The notes: generated by a model from the letters alone, not told the origin. 64,000 nt of DNA from Schistosoma mansoni (GCF_000237925.1 NC_031496.1:1-64000), one strand, 5' to 3'. Shown: positions 1 to 11,680, numbered from the stretch's first letter. Numbers and translations: made by a program.

Positions 1-302
1 TGGACTATGTTACTAATGTTATGGATCATAGATCAGGGAAGAAACTCATTCAGCTTCTGAAAGGTCTGGAAAATCACACAGCCGAAAGCAAATTTCCAAC
101 TGACTCTAAAAGGTATGTGCATAATTTCTCGGATGTTAACGGATGATTTAAAAATACCTTTCATGGACTATGTTACTAATGTTATGGATCATAGATCAGG
201 GAAGAAACTCATTCAGCTTCTGAAAGGTCTGGAAAATCAAACAGCCGAAAGCAAATTTCCAACAGACTCTAAAAGGTATGTGCATAATTTCTCGGATGTT
301 GA
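1..302 (+). repeat. 163-base-period tandem duplication in the PLE fragment
   Basis: Bases 1-138 recur almost unchanged at 164-301, with only two or three differences. The spacer is the 25 bases that lead into the PLE reading frame. Partial tandem copies at the 5' side are a known habit of Penelope-like elements (pseudo-LTRs). Confidence 0.85.
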
Positions 303-505
303 ACTGGATAAAGATAAACTAGAGGTATTATCCTTAGGTCTAAAGTTTTGTGATACTCGTAATAATTGTAACCACATAGATACCAATATATAGTTAGAAA
401 ATCTATACAGCCAGACACATGATTTAGTGGCAAATTCTGATCAACAACTGGAACACTTTATTCATAAACAGTTGTTTACGCAAAATACTCAACATTCACT
501 GACCG
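1..505 (+). mobile_element. Penelope-like element (PLE) N-terminal fragment
   Basis: The reading frame from about 139 to 390 and its continuation to 505 carry the PLE N-terminal signature, including the segment EVLSLGLKFC and the following ENLYSQTHDLVANSDQQLE block. An in-frame stop separates the two pieces, so this copy is broken. It lies in the eIF5B intron downstream of exon 6, on the opposite strand to the gene. The window edge cuts the left side. The family call rests on motif resemblance to other PLEs, including the separate copy at 37.4-39.7 kb. Confidence 0.65.
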
Positions 506-825
506 GATACTATCAGCAAGTTTTATGAGAAAGGACAAACCAGCTTCCAGCTGAAGAGGAAATTAGGAAAAGACGTTGGAAGTGGATAGGACATACAATG
601 AGGAAATCACCAAACTGCATCACGAGACAATCCCTAACATGGAATTCTGAAGGGAAGCGGAAAAGATGAAGGCCAAAGAACACATTACGCCGAGAAGTAG
701 AAGCAGATATGAAAAGGATGAATAACAACTGGAAAGAATTGCCCAGGACAGGGTTGGATGGAAAATGCTGATGTGCAGCCTATGCTCCTCCACGAGGGGT
801 AACAGGCATAAGTAAGTAAGTACAT
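505..825 (+). mobile_element. RTE-clade LINE (SR3/Perere-3-like), 3' end fragment
   Basis: Conceptual translation gives the C-terminal block of the schistosome RTE family: RRWKWIGHT, then [12 protein letters not shown], then RPKNTLRRE and WKELPRT. It ends in the usual RGVTGISK-like tail. There are in-frame stops and only the last ~100 residues remain. It abuts the PLE piece directly. Confidence 0.75.
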
Positions 826-882
826 GTATTTACATAAAACATAGTCACATACACATGCTATCTATTAATGATATTTACTTAC

Positions 883-1014
883 CGGTATATCAACAGATTT
901 CAAATACACCAATAAAGATTCCAATGATCCAAGTGTACTAGCAACAACATATACACCTAAAGGACTGACAGAAATAGCTTTTAAGGCATGCTTTAAACCA
1001 TGACATACTTCCTC
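883..1014 (-). CDS. EIF5B: eIF5B exon 6 (domain III, last visible exon)
   Basis: Forty-four codons, [20 protein letters not shown] to [10 protein letters not shown], aligning with the human segment that contains [20 protein letters not shown]. Too short to stand out as an ORF; recognised from the protein match and from a CTAG acceptor and GTAAGT donor. No later exon was found in bases 1-882. Confidence 0.9.
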
Positions 1015-4000
1015 CTAGGAAAGGAAAATCATTGAAGAAAAAAAACACCGAAATAATTGAATATTAAAATAAATGTCAAGAAATTAATGTTAATTTTATT
1101 GATGATTTCTCCGTTTTCGACTATGTACAATATAAAAATGTAGTTGTATTATGTACAGTCCAAATCTAAACAGTACAAACATGGTATGATTATGCCCCCA
1201 AATGCCCTGGTACGGCCAAGAGTGAGGAGAGTCCGCTCTCCCTCTCCAAATGCTCTCATATGACCACGCGTATATAGCCTCTGCCAGGGAAGTCCTACTC
1301 ACTGCCGTCTCGTGGCATTTCTGTTTACGAAAATGAGAGGACGAAAAGCAAACGTCCGGCGCTTTAACCGGGTTGATGGACACGGCGAGTCCACGTAGGG
1401 GAGTTGGAAAACCCTCATTCCAAACCAATAGTGTACATGGGCTCCAGTATACTGAGGGAACGAATGACGTATGAATTAATCGTTGGTCACCGGCTACCAT
1501 GGGACTACATCTCCTCACGATGCTCCACTGCCTTGTAGATCAGACATTTAGGTCGAAGGCTCCGGGTGTGGCCCCCTAAGGAAACCATCTGCTTCAGTTT
1601 GGGCACCTGTGCAGTATCACAGCCCTCACACAAATCGAATGAGATTTGTGCGGCGCATATGCATTCGGTGCCCTTTTGTACCAATATTTATGTGTATAAA
1701 TAAATAAATAAATAATGGTATGATTATACATTTTTAAGAATAACTTGTGTAGCGTTGCAAGTTGGAGGTAAATTTTACATGGACAACATACAAAAAGATT
1801 ATTAGGAAATAGTTGACCCGTCAAAAATAAGTATCGTAGAACCTATGTAAAAACGTGCTTCGGTTCAATTTACTATACCCCATTAGCACAGAGATGAAAT
1901 CGTCAAGCCAAATCCCAGAATAGTAGAGTTATTAAAAGTACAAACTACTCTTACTACCTCAACCATTATGGGATTTGAATCGACAACTGCATCTCTGTGC
2001 TAATGTGGTATGGCGACTCGAGCTGATGTACGTACGTCAGTCAGTCAGTCAGCGACAACGTACGACCAGACACATTTATGCATCGGTCCAAGTTGCCATA
2101 CCTCGTTAGCACAACAAGATGAACACCGGATTCATAGAAGTAATTAATTTAGTGGTGGTAGTATATAAATTATAGGTTGTATATAAGGATATAGTACAGG
2201 AAGGAAGAGAGATATGAAGCAATTTTAGTCTCAAGGTTTAAGGGAAGATAAAGAGTGTATACACCTACGCTATTGTGATCGATTCTGAGCCATGTCACAC
2301 AGAGTCTCCAACCATTGGTTACCATAGTCACGCGGACCCCAACCAGGTAGTCTGCATTTACTAACACGGCTCAGACTAGAAGTTAGTGACTTCAAGCACT
2401 GATGCCATGTTTTGGTTTGGCCGCTCCTAACTCTCTTCCAACCATCCCCTACACTAGTCAACATTGCGCGTCGTGGTAATCGATGTTCAGGCATACGTAA
2501 CACATGACCCAACCATCTCAGTCGATGAAGATTCATCACCTCATCAGCTGATCTACCATCATTCCCTAATACCCTGTGTCTAACCTCACTATTACTTACC
2601 CCGTGATCCCAGCAGATGCGAACAATATTTCTAAGACATCTGTGGTCAAATACTAGTAACCTACGAGTATCTTCTACTCTTAATGGCCATGTTTCACAGC
2701 CGTAAAGTAGAACAGAACGAACTGCTGCGCAGTATACTCGTCCCTTAATTGATAGACGGATATCTCGTCTTCGCCATAGGTGACGTAAGTTGGCAAAAGC
2801 CAAACGAGCTTTTTGAATCCGTGCTGAGATTTCGTCAGATACCAACCCATTAGGGCTGATCAGACTTCTAAGATAAGTGAAGTTGTCGACGCGTTCGACT
2901 ACTTCACTCCCTATCCTTAGTTCAGGTGTTGACGCAGGCCAGTCCTGGAGTAACAATTTACATTTGGATGGGGAGAAACGCATCCCAAACATCCTGGCAT
3001 TATTACTGAGCTCCAACAGAAGACTGCATTTTGTCAGTGTCTTCACCAAACAGGACTATGTCATCTGCGTATTCTAAGTCGATAAGTGAACCTCCTGGTA
3101 GAAGATCAATTCCTGAAAATTCAGTCGACGAGAGTGTTATTTCCAGTGACAGGTCTATAATGAAGTTAAACAAAAATGGGGATAGTGGACAGCCTTGACG
3201 GACACCACTTGAGGTTGTAAAATCATATGACAGTTCGCCATAAGCTCTCACTCGACTGGTAGTGTTCGAGTAAAGAGTCTTCAAAAGGTTTATGTACTTC
3301 TCAGGTACACCTTTCAATGACAGACACTGCCACAGAACCTCTCGGTCTAATGCTGCTTTTAAGTCAAGAAAAACTATCATTGTCGGACGCCGATAAGCGT
3401 GTCTGTGCTCTAAAACTTGACGAATGTACGTACGTACGAAGTCCTACGTTGTGACTGACTAACTGAAAAGTATCAAGTGATTAGAAAGATCAGGGGTAGA
3501 AGAATGGGTGCACCTGAATCACTGCAAACGACTTTGAGCCATGTCACTCAAAGTCGCTAATCACCAATTACGATAATCATACGGACCCAAACCACCAGAT
3601 AGTCTACACCTATAAACATGGCTCAGTCCAACTGTCAGTGAATTTGTGGACTGACGCTATGTTTTGGCTTGGCTGACCCTAGTTTTCTTCTACCGTACTC
3701 TTACACCGGGAAACATTGCCCGTCAAGGTAGGCGGTGGTGGTCCCAACCACCTCAGGTGATGAGGATTTACTACCTCGCCAGTCAATTTGTCACCCTTAT
3801 CTAGTACCCTATTCCTAACCTATGCATTACTTACTCGGTGGTAGCAAAATGCACGACTAATTCTCCGAAAACACCTACGATCGAATACTAGTAATATACG
3901 AATATCCTCTATACTTAATGGCCGTATTTCATACCCATAAAGTAGGACGGAGAGAACCGACGAGCAGCAATGCTACAACAAACTACAAGCCACACATTGT

Positions 4001-6833
4001 ATGGATTACGTGGACAATAACACGCGACTATATGAACCAAAGTAGATGGACTTAGTAGGAAGTTGATCCGGACTAAATAAACCTGTTGTATTTGTATCAC
4101 CGAATGGATCATTCAAAAAAGACCATCCATAACAAGATGACCTCACTAAGCTGTGCTTTCCAGTATACAAGGTCGTAACCAAAAGGAGAGGAACAACGGT
4201 GATCTGCACTCAACGTTCAATATTCTAAGAAATTTATCATACTAAGTTAAGGGGAAAGACATGCTACTTTTACAGTGAAACGTGGATTATGAAACTTCAT
4301 TACAGTGAAATGAATTTGTAATCTCAAACACAATAAAAGCATACCAATGTTTACGACTTACTAACCTTGTAATACAATTCTTCTGACAACCCATTTGCCA
4401 CAAACAGTGGAAGACCTGCTAGTGCTTTCTCTAAATCTTTAGCGATAAGCTTCACACCTTGAGCTCCCATAACTTCCTTCAGGTGATTGTAACTTCCTTT
4501 GACGCGAAGTTCGGACATAGGAGCAGGTTGAAGAATACCACGGATTTGAGTACATATAGGACCCTCCTGGCCAGCCAAGACGATAGTATCTCCTTCATGA
4601 AGTCGACCATTAACAACAATTACATCGATCGTAGTCCCTAAGCCGTGAATTTCTTTGACCTGTAACAGTAGTAATTACCAAAAGTGAAATCAAAATGTAC
4701 ATAAATTAAGCAGTGAGAGAGGAAATCAAACAGAAAACGATGTAAAATTTCCTGATAAAGCTGAATAGCACGAAAGTCTGAGGATTGTCAGTTTAAACTG
4801 AATAATCACTGAACATAAAAGATGATTAAGATATGAACGATAATATAAAGCGTACTCGATGAAATAAATTAAAAGCTTGGGTATGAGACACACTAAATGT
4901 GAGAGCTAATGATACTAACCAGTGGCCCAAACCAAAGGTGGAGCAGGGTCTGAACTTGGGACTAAGCCCGAGGTTTCCATACGACAGGTTGATGACAACT
5001 TAACGATCTTTAATGATTAACACGGCTATAGTTTATAGAAAAATACATCTGGGAGACGACTATGTTAACCAACTGTAGTTAAGATATTTCCTTCACAGCT
5101 ATAGTATAAGCAACTGTTACGTCAGTTCTAATCTTTACCCTCTGAATAATAACTTAAATTTATACTTCTATTCGAACTAGTTATTTTGTCATTTTATTAC
5201 GATAATCATATAAATCACATCTCAATATGTTTTGTTACCGAATAGAAGAAAACTGTAAGCTTAACGTAGGCTAATTTAGTTGCAAAATGTCACATAATTA
5301 ATATAGTGACTCTTTTTCACACAATGCCTGATGGCTTTATGATGTATAAAAGTCTTCACTTTAAAACCTACACAAGGTTGTTGAAAAAGTCGAGAAGTCA
5401 GTATATGGGACTCGTGAGTTATTATACTCATTGTCTGTATTCACACTGTATGGATCATGTGCACCATGACACGCAACTATTTAAACCAAAGTAGACAGAC
5501 TGCGCCTGTAGCTCTTCTGGATTTACTGGCGGTCCCAAGCCTACACAAAAGAGGAGGGTTGGGTATGCGGTCTCCAACCTTATCCCGTAGAACAAAATCT
5601 TGTTAAAAAACGCTAACCAGATTAAACAAACCACTTAAACTCTGCCTTCCGAGTTGAAACAAGAGTTATGACGCCTCATGATGAAAGCTGAGTTATTCCG
5701 GAAGTCACGAGGCTGATGCCCCTTCCGACAACCAGAGCGACCATTAATTTAGGTACATGGAATGTTCGTACAATGTAGGAGACCGGGAGAGTCATCGAAG
5801 TTGTTGCAGAAATGAAAAGATACAACTTGGCATTACTCGGATTCCGTGGAACCTATTGAACCCAAGCTGGACAGCAAAGCCTAGATATGGGAGAGATGCT
5901 GCTGTACTCCGGTCACGAAGGGGAAAATGCTCCACACACTCAGGGAGTTGCTCCGATGCTGTCGAAAAAAGCACTTAATGCACTTTACAGGATGGGAATC
6001 TCACGGATCTAGGATCATCAAAGCATCCTTCAAAACAAAGGAGGGAATCACGATGAATTTTATCTAGTGTTATGCGCCCATCAATGATAGCAACGACGAC
6101 AGTAAAGATCAGTTCTATCAGAGGCTTCAATCAATCATAGCGAAGTCCTGATGAGAGAGCTAAATGCCGAAGTCGGAATGCACAACACTGAGTATGGAGA
6201 TATCATGGGATGACATGGACTGAGTGGAAGAAAGAAACGAAAATGGTGAGAGATTTGCAAACCTATATGTACTCAACAAATCGATTGTAGGTGGCACAAT
6301 ATTCCCACACAAACTCATACACAAAGTTAATTGGGTCTCACCGGATCACACTATACAGTACCAGATCGATCACATTTGCATCAACAAAACCTCAGGAAGA
6401 TTCATGAACGACGTCAGAACCAGGAGAGGAGCTGACATAGCTTCAGATCACCACCTGGTGGTTGCCAAGATTAATCTGAAGCTAAAGAAACACTGGACAA
6501 CCGGATAAACATCAATACAAAGTTTCAATACAGCCTTTTTTAGAGATACTGACAAGCTCAACGAATTCAAGGTAACTCTCAGCAACAGGTTCCAAGCCTT
6601 ACAGGATCTACTCAAAGAAGAATAAACTATGATGGAGAACAACTGGAAAGGGATCAAAGAAGCATTAACTTCAACGTGTCAGGAGGTTCTGGGTCGCAAC
6701 AAGCATCATCATAAGGAATGGATCTCTATTGAAACCCTTGACAAAACTCAAGAAAGGAAGAACAAAAAGACAGCAATTAACAACAGCCGAACAATAACGG
6801 AGAAGGTCAAGGCACAAGCTGAATGCACTGAAG

Positions 6834-6869
<36 letters not shown>

Positions 6870-9800
6870 ACTAAATACATCATTAATATCAAAATACGTC
6901 CCTAGATTGTTGTTTTGTATTAAATCACGAATAATCCTGCTCCTCGGTTAATCCTATATCAGAAAAAAGGATTGCACGGATGTCATATGGAATAACATTA
7001 GTCAAAGCTATGATTTTAAAACTAACCTCCATAACTGAAGCACTCAACTCTTCTGTGTACGCCAACCTCTTACTATACTTATTTTGCAAGCGTAGACACA
7101 AACATGAAAGAAGATCACCCATTCCGTCACCAGTATGAGCAGATGTCGGTACCATGCTAATATATTCTTCAGGTTTAGTATTTTTGTAAAACAACTCAAC
7201 ATTCAGTTCCATCATCGCAAAATCTTGAATCACCTAGAAAAGAAACAAGGTGTAATGATTTTATACGCTGAAAATTACAAAATATTATGGCCTAGAACAT
7301 AGAAAAATGAATTGTTGTTCCAGCCAGTCAACTAATCATCGTATAAATAGGAACTCGCACGAATGTTTATCAGTCTCAGTTGCCACACATTGCGTCATTA
7401 CAGAGAAAGAAACAAGGACAAACCCATAACTTGCACAATTGTGTCCACCCGAGGCATTCCAAGACTACAATAGGAACAATCAAGTTAAATAAAATGTAGA
7501 AATCAATTCTTGTGAAATCGATGTGTTAAGCAGACACGGGATAATGTAAGTGAAATCCTAAAGTGTAGATACACAACCTATGTTGAAGTCATTTCAGAAG
7601 ACCTAGTTTAACAACTTTGTTGATTGACTTTAGCTCTACGTTTGAAACCCTGTATTCAAAGGTAAAACTATCCAATTAGTGGTCCCACCATGTTTCAAGA
7701 ATACCCTAAAGACGTCTATAATAAAATTCCTGGAAGGTGAAAGCAATTAACAGATTTACGTTGAACTAATAACAACCACGCATATATCTCATTATATATA
7801 GTATTTGGTAAGTCAATTTTCTGGTACTGATGTTACAATTTCATAAGGTGCAAATGTTGACTCGAACTCCCACGATGGTGAAGACATTAATGAACCTAAT
7901 AACTGTATTCTAAATAGACTAGCCCTACAGTGCTATTTATATTTCATGGACGGAAGGTAAATAGTTCACTTTTTATTGCTTGACAAACCACGTCTCAGTT
8001 AGACTATTAGATACATCAAATTCTGAAAAGAAAATTCACGAAGTTGGGAGAGAAGCGATAACCAATATCATCAGTACACGAAATTTATCCTTATTGCTGT
8101 AACGGAACATAACACTGGTATAGATACCTTTTATAACTGCAGACAACTAAACAAGGACTGATAAGGCCCGATCCAAGAAAGTACGGTTGTAGAGGAAGGT
8201 TTTATTATGAACTAACAATAGGTTTAATACAAACCAACCACTGATTAAAAACTATATCCAAAAATAAAATAAGTTGCATATCATTTTGTTAACTGGTCAA
8301 CAATCAAATCCGAAATCAGTGGGCAGTAATGGATGTAAATTGAACAACTCTATGGATAATTACAATTTACGACCACAATGGCTTGAACTGTTTTAAATAT
8401 TCGCTCATTATTAACACAGCTCAGATAGAAACTTGACTGGGTAGGAATTAGATCAAATGAATTCAGTATTGCGATGCAGATTTCTGAGTCTTAAGAAATA
8501 TAACGGAAAGTAAGCCTAATGTACACTTCAGATGAGATCACTTACACCAACAATCTCAACAAATGAGAGAGGAATAGGTGGGTTTTTTTCAGCTTTTTAA
8601 CGGTACTTAGGCATCAAACAGTCAACAATAATAATACAAATGCAAAGACCAAGAACATATGAACTTATACGTTTCAAATTACACTTATGTATGAAGATTA
8701 GTATATCTGTCTAAACCAAAGTAGATAGAACAGGGTTAGAGAGTGAAACCTACTAGATTAGCCATTTAAAGAATCAATCGCTACTTTATGTAATGGTTTG
8801 TAGAGAACAGTAAAGTATCAGCTCTGCTACGTATAATTCTGACGTCATATGGATAACTACTATGGGGGCATGCATTGTACTTTGTAGAAATTCTGGGTTG
8901 AATCTTTTAAGAAACCGTCAAACAAAAAGTGCAAACATTACGTGCTTCAACCTTTTACAATCACTGATTATTCTGCTAAGCGTTTCCAAAAGTATAGCCT
9001 GCCTTATGAGAAATAGAAACACTATGAGTGTAATCTATGCTTGCATTGTGAGACAAGTAAATAATTAGGTCCATTGAAATGATAATTTGAACATGAAAAC
9101 TAAATAACCCCTTATAAACACACCAAACTATAAGGAAAAACCAACAATAAATTGCAAAACACATGGAAGTCACAGAGCATATCTCGAGGCAATGTAACAT
9201 GCAGATTGGGAAGTAAGGCATCTTCCTGGGACTGTTGCTAATAGACAGCATTATGAATACTCCGACTCTCAAATAGGGTTAGGAACTAGCGTCCTCTTAA
9301 CGAACTGATAAAATTTACGACATGGATGTTTTATAGTCCTATGTAACACAGCTGACGTTAATTGGCGATGAGAAACCCAACTCCATATTCTTATCCTAAA
9401 TCTTACTTCTAGAATTTTCAGTCATTCATCCATATTTGCGTTTCCTGACTCCTAAATATATCGAGAATTCGTTAAGCCCAGCCTTACCGAAAATTTAAAG
9501 AACACGTAGCATTCTAAATAACATTATCGATAGTAAAATATGTGTCCATGTGCACGTGACTAGAACATAACAAACGTCTTACAATTACATGACAACTATG
9601 TGCACAGACCACCTCAGTGACTATTGATAGTTGCAGGTCAAAATACCAGCTGGTTAGAAACAAAAATTCTCGACACACCAAACTACTTAAACTTTAGTAG
9701 TGGTTGCGGGCTAATCAAACAAAACTTACTTTCTTTAGGTGGTCTGACAAGTCGTTTTGAGTGATTGAATTTTGCGATTTTACTACTTCTTCGATACACG

Positions 9801-11107
9801 TTTCCGGATCAGGCTTCCATCCATACAACCGATCGACTTTATTGAGAGCTACTATGAAAGGAGTTTTGCGTGATCGCAAAATTTTGATTGATTCCTTTGT
9901 CTGTTCTTCTAAGCCGTGCATTAAATCTACCACCAAGATAGCTATATCACAGAGAGATGACCCACGAACACGGAGATTGCTAAACTGAAGTGTTAATGGT
10001 TATCCATGTGTATTTACCTGAACGACTCGTGACCAGGAGTATCAATAATAAGCAAACCAGGTATACGTAATTCCGAAGGATTCAAGTATGGACACATACG
10101 TGTAGCTGTTAGTATGTTTTCAAGTGGTACATTAGTTGCACCGATCTGTTGCGTAATTCCACCAGCCTCCCTGTCCTGAACGTGTGTATTCCTTAGTTTG
10201 TCCAAGATTTTAGTCTTTCCTGTATCGACATGACCCAAAACACAAATGACTCCTGCTCGCAGATTGAGCTCACTACGCTCAGCTTCGTACGCTTCATGAC
10301 GTTCCTAAATTCACAGATAAAATGAAATCCAACAACTACCTTTATGCGAAGCTTAGCCAACTCTATCAACCTAGCTTTTTCTTCTTCCGGTAGGTCCTCG
10401 TCACTAGCGATGGATGTCTCCACTTGCTCAGAATGACTAGGTTGCTGATCAATGATTAGATAATCTTCTGTTTCTTCAGAACTTTCTTCACTTGGAGATT
10501 TTAAATGCGTATCAGCCAACAACTCCCAGCAACTTAGCTCCTCCGTTGACGTTTCTTGGTCTTCAGTCTTGATTACATCCTGTGTCTCCACAGTTTCGTC
10601 TTCCTTTTTGACTTGCACAGTTTTCTTTTTAAGTTTACCATACTGTGGTCTTTTCTTAATTTCAGATTTATCATCTGGAATCTCGATACCGCGTGCCTGT
10701 AATAGCTCCATAACTTTGCGTCGGTCCTCTTTCTGCTTATCGGTCAGCAACTTCCCCTCCTCTTTAAGACGTTGTTTGCGTTCCTTCTCTTTCAGCTTTT
10801 TCTTCAGTTTAAGCTCTTTTTCCCTAGCAAGAATAGCTTCTTCCTTCAATCGCTCGTTTTCAAGACGTTGTAACTCCTCTTCTTGCTCTCGCTTAAGTCT
10901 TTCCTCTTCCTCTCGTTGCCTGGCTAGGTCTTCTTTTATTTTTGCGACATGTTTTGATATCTTTTTCTCTTTAATATCATCTTTAGTCTGCTTTACGTCT
11001 TTCCCAGTTTTCTTCTTATCTTTCTTCTTGCCTTGACTAGATACTGCATCTTTACTGACATCCTCAGTAACCTTGTCTACAGCAAATTCCTCAGCTTTTC
11101 CAGACAT
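883..11107 (-). CDS. EIF5B: Eukaryotic translation initiation factor 5B (eIF5B), 3' end outside window
   Basis: A translational GTPase of the cytosol that promotes joining of the 60S subunit to the 48S complex and is related to bacterial IF2. Exons in transcript order: 10340-11107, 10018-10304, 9730-9979, 7027-7233, 4366-4659, 883-1014. All have GT..AG borders and compatible phases. They encode 646 residues. Residues 1-256 are a Lys/Glu-rich N-terminal region. The G domain follows with GHVDTGKT (G1), DTPGHE (G3), NKVD (G4) and SAHTGDG (G5). Domain II has GTTIDV and NGRL. The last visible exon holds STLGSLE of domain III. Roughly 340 C-terminal residues should lie left of base 1. The start is the first ATG in frame (11105-11107). 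The N-terminal region is shorter than the ~600 residues of the human protein. Introns 3-5 contain antisense and sense retroelements. Identification is secure; the exact start is less so. Confidence 0.93.
1194..1713 (+). mobile_element. ~520-base non-coding retroposon, copy A
   Basis: Full-length member of a family found seven times here. It runs from GCCCCCAAATGCCCTGG to an ATAAATAAATAAATA tail. It is flanked by a perfect 13-base duplication, ATGGTATGATTAT, at 1181-1193 and 1714-1726. That duplication plus an A-rich 3' tail indicates target-primed reverse transcription. It has no coding motif of its own and I see no tRNA-like A/B box pair. It lies in eIF5B intron 5, opposite in sense to the gene. 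Confidence 0.8.
1870..2037 (+). repeat. Hairpin made of two opposed copies of a short retroposon 3' end
   Basis: About 40 bases at 1880-1922 (CATTAGCACAGAGATG...) are the reverse complement of 1965-2015. The right arm continues into GTGGTATGGCGACTCGAGCTG and ATGTACGTACGT, the same 3' tail as the 846-base retroposon at 38191-39036. The tail is cut by the SR2-like insertion and resumes at about 3436-3465. Confidence 0.7.
2038..3423 (-). mobile_element. SR2-like RTE LINE, 5'-truncated copy
   Basis: Read on the minus strand from 3380, the frame gives RT motifs [31 protein letters not shown] and [14 protein letters not shown] frame break follows near 3010-3050. The next frame carries the long C-terminal region ([38 protein letters not shown]). 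The element stops in the RT domain on its 5' side, so the endonuclease is missing. It is flanked by ATGTACGTACGT at 2026-2037 and 3424-3435, a likely target duplication. Some codons upstream of the break differ from the family consensus, so it is probably inactive. Confidence 0.85.
3485..4020 (-). mobile_element. Older, degraded SR2-like 3' end
   Basis: The stretch 3530-3975 follows the same order of words as 2280-2740 (GAGCCATGTCAC, ACGGACCCAAACCA, CATGGCTCAG, CGATCGAATACTAGTAA) at roughly two-thirds identity by eye. No frame survives. Confidence 0.6.
4366..4659 (-). CDS. EIF5B: eIF5B exon 5 (domain II)
   Basis: Ninety-eight codons from [20 protein letters not shown] through [14 protein letters not shown] to [18 protein letters not shown]. 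This is the conserved beta-barrel of domain II and the lead into domain III. Acceptor TTACAG at 4660, donor GTTAGT at 4365. Confidence 0.92.
4660..5498. other. eIF5B intron 4, unassigned part
   Basis: AT-rich with no recognisable frame. The stretch at 5435-5500 resembles 3990-4060 (ACGCAACTATTTAAACCAAAGTAGA versus ACGCGACTATATGAACCAAAGTAGA). An unclassified short dispersed repeat is therefore present. Confidence 0.4.
5499..6835 (+). mobile_element. SR3/Perere-3-like RTE LINE, 5' part with endonuclease
   Basis: It opens with a 5' leader (CTGTAGCTCTTCTGG..., about 5499-5735). A broken APE-type endonuclease frame follows: [30 protein letters not shown], then 6224-6508 with [23 protein letters not shown] and [21 protein letters not shown]. 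The tract [25 protein letters not shown] leads towards the RT domain, but the copy ends at a TA microsatellite. There are several stops and frame shifts. It lies in eIF5B intron 4, antisense to the gene. Confidence 0.8.
6835..6866. repeat. (TA)n microsatellite
   Basis: About 32 bases of alternating T and A mark the 3' limit of the preceding LINE fragment. Confidence 0.95.
7027..7233 (-). CDS. EIF5B: eIF5B exon 4 (G5 motif)
   Basis: Sixty-nine codons beginning [11 protein letters not shown]. They include [15 protein letters not shown], which holds the G5 motif and the start of the linker to domain II, and end at SASVME. TTTTCTAG acceptor and GTTAGT donor. Confidence 0.92.
7234..9729. other. 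eIF5B intron 3, nothing recognised
   Basis: 2.5 kb of AT-rich intron. I see no retroelement motif, no splice-bounded coding block on either strand and no strong repeat. The phrase AAACCAAAGTAGATAGA at about 8713-8730 is another trace of the short repeat seen near 4040 and 5490. Confidence 0.5.
9730..9979 (-). CDS. EIF5B: eIF5B exon 3 (G4 motif)
   Basis: Completes the Ser codon and reads [20 protein letters not shown], then the HGLEEQT block and [11 protein letters not shown] (G4). The acceptor is the TTTAG at 9980-9984. The nearer CAG just upstream would throw the frame out, so it is rejected. A 38-base intron precedes it. Confidence 0.92.
10018..10304 (-). CDS. EIF5B: eIF5B exon 2 (G1 and G3 motifs)
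   Basis: Starts [18 protein letters not shown] and carries [15 protein letters not shown] and the switch-region string [13 protein letters not shown], ending at DTPGHESF. The donor follows two bases of a Ser codon (phase 2). It is separated from exon 1 by a 35-base intron. Confidence 0.93.
10340..11107 (-). CDS. EIF5B: eIF5B exon 1
   Basis: Encodes residues 1-256. It is a highly charged, coiled-coil-like stretch with runs of [15 protein letters not shown] type, then an acidic segment, ending in LAKLRIK before a GTAGTT donor at 10339. The longer frame to 11146 starts at TTG, so the ATG at 11107 is preferred. Confidence 0.88.
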
Positions 11108-11680
11108 TGTCACATGCACGTAAACAAAAGGAATTCGGACAGACAAAGTTAACTGATATTCTCAGGAGCCACGGTACGACACATTCGAACTAGCCAACAC
11201 ATTACTAGGTCGACTGTTCAATAGCCAATTTTCGTACACAAGTAATTACAAACTGCGTCTTAAAAAAGCCTTCTCAACTTTGAAATCGATTTGCAACCTC
11301 CTATAAAGTCTATCACTCACCCTGTCAATGACTTTCCGTCTGCAGCTTCACATCCTCATCATGATGGAGAATCCAGAGTCTTAGCTAAACAGTCTGTCAT
11401 CCTCACCCTTTCCTATATTAGATGGCAAATCATTTTATTGTTAATTGGTTTATCAGGTCTCTTCAGCGTCAGAAATAACTAACACGGATAATTCAGTGGG
11501 GCGCCCATGTTGGTCACGAGGCTATGACTCCACTCTGGCTAATCATATTTTACTAAAACATGGTGTCAAAAATATCATGCACATTCGGGGTTTGATAACA
11601 CTTTTGTATGCAGCACTTTTTCTGTCGAAAGACCCTAAACCTAACCAAACTAGAAGTCAGGAATGAAGGAGCTTGACACT
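11108..11680. other. eIF5B upstream region
   Basis: The stretch directly upstream of the eIF5B start should hold the promoter and 5' UTR. I see no clear TATA box, spliced-leader acceptor or coding segment, only short unsupported frames. Confidence 0.35.

Noticed and set aside
2030-2060. CRISPR-like short repeats from GTACGTAC and CAGT runs
   Set aside because: Simple repeats at retroposon ends in a eukaryotic genome, without spacers or cas genes.
7234-7300. Use of upstream frames at 9715-9729 and 6925-7026 as extra eIF5B coding sequence
   Set aside because: They run past good GT donors and have no counterpart in other eIF5B proteins. The spliced version aligns without gaps.
10569-11036. 155-codon plus-strand frame opposite eIF5B exon 1
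   Set aside because: Ser/Phe/Leu-rich mirror of the Lys/Glu-rich coding strand; a shadow frame.
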